Assembly (NCBI RefSeq): GCF_021134715.1
Contig: NC_060026.1
Location: 15,057,001-15,121,000 of the forward strand
DNA: 64,000 nt
Origin: Daphnia pulex
Lineage: Eukaryota; Arthropoda; Branchiopoda; Diplostraca; Daphniidae
Reading direction: 5' to 3'
The translations under genes were made by a program, and so were the position numbers. The notes beneath the pieces are model-generated. The model saw only the letters and a program-made list of their open reading frames with translations, searched no databases and was not told where the DNA came from. Position 1 is the stretch's first letter. The number at the start of each line of letters is the position of its first letter. Below, in pieces: positions 59,852-64,000 of this stretch.

Positions 59852-62800
59852 ATGAAAGAAATGGACAAACGATTGTACGTCGCCTGGAATAATTTCGCCA
59901 AGCACGAGCTGTGCTGCCCCGTAAGTGATACATGAGCTTTATTAATAAAACAAAACTGATACCTTTGATTATCTTTTGTGCGTCATACAGAAACGCTGCC
60001 AATGGCTCGATGTATTCTTATATCTGGCGCTGAAACACCAAGAATTCCGCTTTCCTCAGTGAGTAAAAATTGAAAAGAAAAGACTTTTCTCTTTTATTTT
60101 TATTTTCAAACAACTTCCTGTCTGGCTTCTTTGTTGTAAAAATCATCGATGAGGCTTCTTCATCAAACGAATCGGGTGAGCAACCGGATCAGTTGCCGTT
60201 CTGTAACGTGACTCAACTGGCAGTTGTACACCTGAGCTAACGATACGGACCAATCCAATTGAGTCACGTGACTCGTCTGTTTGTTCCCCTTTTTTCTTTA
60301 AATAATTCTAATGTGCCACTATGCCCCATAGTCAGGATTTCCGCAGAACCTAGATATATTCATAGCAGGCTGCTAAAAATCTGTCACACAGACCGTCCAT
60401 CACTGGGTGTCCGTGGAGAAAAAGATAATGTAGCCTGTGGGCAAGGCTTATCGCACTTTGCAGATATTTCTGTTCTTTTGGCTTTGATCTCTCGCGAGAA
60501 TTGATTTGACAAAAGAATATGTATTAATACTAACGGTCTTTAATAGATTTTTCCGTGGCATGTCCAGCATTTTGATTGAACAGCTGTTGTATGACATCAG
60601 CCGGATTAGCAACTCAGTGCTGGGTGGAGAAAAGGAGAAATTAACCTACTGCCTACGAGGCAGAGGATGGCTTCTCTTGCACGCCTTATCCTCCTCCAAT
60701 TTAAGGGTATTTCATTTCATCCAATTTGCGTATTTTTACGTCACGTGTTTGTTCATACGACCTTTATCGCCCATAGAGTTTAGTAGGAGTTGCCGATTTG
60801 GCAGATCTTTTGATTAATCTGTACGGAATCCAATCAGAAAATGAGCCACCTTCTAGTCAATCTCTGGCTCTTTGGCCAATGACAGATCTTAGCACAGTCG
60901 TCACTCGTGCTGACCTCAAGAACGTGAAAAAGCCACGACAAAAATATTCCAGGCGTTCTGGTCGGTTGGATGACATCAAAATCACCAGTTCCAGGGATTC
61001 CGTCGACGGAGTGGTCAAGATTGAGTTGTCGGACCGTTGCTGCCACCCAGACGACGACGATGTAGATGAGGAAGGCGAATGGGTTGACAAGAAAGAGCTC
61101 CCGTGTTTATCCGCGAAATCGTTCAACCACTTGGCGCTGTCACTTTTGGAACAACTGGTCGGACATCACGGAGAATGTCGCCTGAAATCATCTCGCTGCT
61201 TAGATCACCGAGTCATGACTTTTGCCTTGCATCGTTTACAACCCGGGATGCATTGCGAAGAGCAGAGGAGGCTGTTTCGTTTGATTCTCCGTTGTATGGT
61301 CTCCATTGTTCAGCACCGTAGACCATTGCAGGGCGAAGAAGTTATCCATCAGTTGACTGAAATAGCAGCCGCAAGTCAACCCAGTTTTGCTGGTAAGTTA
61401 TTTCATTTTGTTTTTATTTCTTTCAAGTCTGTTCTTAATGTGCTGTTTTATTATCCAGCTGACGTGGTTGAGGGCCTCATACGTTTTCTAGCTTCTGTTC
61501 ATCCTATCGAAGACGACGTTCAGTTTCACCAGTGGCTCAATAACTTCCATAGCCAATCTTGCATGCAATTGATTGTCAGTCTAACAAAATCGGAATCTCG
61601 AGATATTTCATGGATCCCACTGATTGGAACCATCATCGGCAACGTTTCCGGTCGAAATTCTAAAACACCTTTCCATCATCACCACGTATTTGGACAGGCA
61701 CTGATCGATCCTGATCAACTTGGTCGAGAATCGTGCTCCATCTCTTCCCTTTTCTACATTCTCCTGCAAGTGTATCAAACGTCGAATGAAAATGTCCAGA
61801 AACTGGTCCTCACCGCCATCAATTCTGGAGGACATCCATGCTGTTGCCTTCCACCGGATATTATCTACCAGGTCTTGTTTGAACGAGTACTAGAGTCGCC
61901 TGAATTCCTCAATGTGCTGGAGGTGATTTTCCGCAGCACAGGTTTCGCATCCGCTCCCGTTTCCATGATCGATTACCAGTGTCACTTTTGCCGCTACAAT
62001 GGCGGCCAAGAACTGGAACGGTGTCGTCGAATGGGTGTCTACGCCTCTACTGAATCTCTCAGCAAGTCCTGCTGGAACATGGTCCTACCCGATCCTTGGC
62101 GTTCGTTCGATTTCTACACTGATTATGTTTTGACACGCATGGACCAACCTTTCACGCTGTCCATGGTGAAGCATATCCATCAATTGATTGAAGTTGGAAC
62201 GACTCAAGTCAAATCAGAAATATTCGCCCGCGTATTTTATCCGATCCTGACTCTGCCGACTTCTTTTGGAACTGCCAGCCCATCCGATCGCTCCTCAATA
62301 GCCGGACAGATCACTGAAGCCTGCTGGCAAATGACGGCCAATCTAGTCCGCCAAAGGAGTATATGCGAATTGTTTCTCAGTTCCAACGGATTAGAACTGC
62401 TGCTGGATTTATGCCGATCACCCGAATGGTCCTGGAACGTCGCCCGAGTCCTCCAGTCGATGATTGGCATCCAGTGCCAGTCCAACGATGAAGTTGATCT
62501 CATTGAAAACGTCGACATCAAACTAACTGGGATGGGCGAGGCTACGGCACTGGCGATTTTGGAACACTTGCTGGTGCACCACATGTCCTACATCTTGCGC
62601 AGCTTAGAAAGTCAAGCACCGTCGACCGACAATTGGGATATTGAAATCCCCGAACTCAAGGAAGCGACCGACACTGTTGGATTATTTGATTCCGTCTGGG
62701 TGAATCATTTGAAGACGTTTGATCATTTACCTGGAAATCTCAAAACCGCGTCCGCCTTATGGGAAACGACTGCCCGGCTGTTTGTTCACAACCGAGCCTT

Positions 62801-64000
62801 CTCTTCGTGGTTTAGTAATCATTCTTTTGTCAAATGGATCGAACTCATTCTTCCCGCTCTCTGCCGATACTTGTCCAATCCCCTTGCGCCGCATTGGACG
62901 TTGTACGCTGATCTTCTGGAACTCTTCCTCGCCTTATCTCTGCTCTCTGCTTCTTCCAATGCTGAACATCGATTGAAAAGTATCTTGGAACATTTTGCTC
63001 CGCAACGGAACCTGTCAAACGTCTACGAATTGCTGCTGCGCTGCTCTACTTTAGAGCGCTGGATCAATCCCGAGAACCCCATCCATTCTAGAGAATCGAT
63101 TTCGTCGAGAAACGGAACTCAGTCGGACGGTTACGAAGCGGATGAGGAACCCGTTACGTTGGAACCTTCTGCTCCGAACCAAAGATCGAATTATCTTTTC
63201 TTTCCGACTATTTTCCCGCAATTGTTGCTCAATTTTTCAAACTGGCAATCGAAAACCACGGATAATGAGGAAAGAGTTTTGCTGTTCCAGGATTTTCTGA
63301 CTGCCTTCAAGCGAATGGCATCCATTTGCTCGCATCCGCCCACAGCCATCGTTCTGAGTAATCAGGGGTTATTGACGATTCTACTGAAAGAATTGAAACC
63401 GATCCTGATCTGTTCCGACTCGTCTGGTATCCGCCAACAAGTCGTATGGATGATCAGTTGCCTTGGCAGCCAAAGAATTACGCCCGGTGAATTGCAACTG
63501 CTGGTCGATATGTTGAAAGAAGACAATCCACCTTGGAAAGATCTCCTTCCCGTGTTCCTGAACCTGATCCAGACAGATGGCTACAGACCTACTCACACTT
63601 TAAGTTTTCCCAGCCGAAAAGTGATCGACGATGACGAAGAAAATTCCCTGCACCTAAGTAGCGGTTCTATCGAATCTTTCGTTCAACTGAACGATATCCG
63701 CTCAGAAATTTTCACTTTGACGAAACATGCGATGGTAACAAAAATTTTTGTTTTTTAATTATTATTTGTATTTAAATTTTCATTATTGGTTAGGAACTTG
63801 GACGTCTACATGAAAGCAAAGGGATCGGATCAGCCTGGAAATGCGCTGCAATATTCCTACCTATTTTGACGGATAATAATTGGAACATGCAAACGGACGG
63901 GTTATCACTTTCAACATGGCTTCTATTGTCGGAAGCCCCTCGTCGGAAGAGTCCGAGATTTTCCAATCCGGAATGGAGGCCGGACCTTCAAGATTGCACT
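59852..64000 (+). CDS. LYST: Lysosomal-trafficking regulator (LYST/mauve), N-terminal part
   Basis: Six exons to the window edge (59852-59920, 59991-60058, 60547-60706, 60777-61392, 61459-63734, 63794-64000), in frame throughout, about 1,380 residues so far. LYST-family proteins are giant BEACH-WD40 scaffolds that control lysosome size and fusion; Drosophila mauve is the arthropod member. Order-conserved landmarks here are CLRGRGWLLLHAL, FNHLALSLLEQL, NSGGHPCCCLPPDIIYQVL, SEIFARVFYPILTLP, ICELFLSSNGLELLLDLC, SDGYEADEE and IVLSNQGLLTILL. The last exon begins the ConA-like lectin-type domain (IFLPILTDNNWNMQ, LSLSTWLL). The N-half is HEAT/ARM-like helices. BEACH and WD40 parts must lie beyond base 64000. 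The start at 59852 (MKEMDKRLYVAWNN) is the most upstream one I can join; MSSILIEQ in exon 3 is the alternative. Confidence 0.85.

Overview
The window reads as nuclear DNA of an arthropod, most likely a cladoceran crustacean such as Daphnia. It is about 60% A+T. It has many short introns, mostly 55-120 bp with GT-AG ends, and compact intergenic spacers. It carries an RR-type chitin-binding cuticle protein gene and a C1q-domain protein with an N-terminal domain I associate with Daphnia. The genus is an inference from gene style. For the nine multi-exon models that are intact within the window, the summed exon lengths or intron phases close exactly in frame, which supports the splice sites chosen.

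Region 1 (1-23,000) is accessory and full of broken genes. It opens with a 5.36-kb inverted duplication: the outer 927 bases of the arms appear identical, the inner parts are diverged, and a small gene sits in the spacer. A further copy of part of the arm sits at the broken 5' edge of a truncated TRMT11 methyltransferase gene. Next come a two-copy decayed module, an internally deleted receptor tyrosine kinase pseudogene, other gene fragments, and an intact secreted C1q gene. A three-unit degenerate repeat follows the C1q gene.

Region 2 (24,000-29,500) holds the complete 14-exon glucose-6-phosphate isomerase gene on plus. Two tandem MATH/BTB-type genes follow on minus.

Region 3 (30,300-51,200) holds a dead rhodopsin-like GPCR copy and then a 14-exon gene encoding a pseudokinase, an active-looking kinase and WD40 repeats in one predicted 1,112-residue protein. 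An otopetrin-type proton channel gene (12 exons, 804 aa) and a cuticle protein gene follow. The rest is a tandem array of X-GPCR-Y units in which only the middle unit keeps an intact GPCR. A duplicated piece of the otopetrin gene is embedded in this array.

Region 4 (52,500-64,000) is ordinary gene-dense DNA. It has a glucose-6-phosphatase gene (6 exons), a THAP zinc-finger gene with a GC-AG intron, a small secreted/membrane protein of unknown function, and four tRNA-Glu(CTC) genes. It ends with the N-terminal half of the LYST/mauve lysosomal trafficking gene, which runs off the right edge.

How the genes relate: Pgi and glucose-6-phosphatase both act on glucose-6-phosphate and lie 26 kb apart, but nothing suggests co-regulation. 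The strongest candidate for an undescribed system is the tandem pseudokinase-kinase-WD40 protein. The GPCR array and the RTK/C1q chimeric locus are the best examples of local gene turnover. No CRISPR array, transposase or viral gene was seen.
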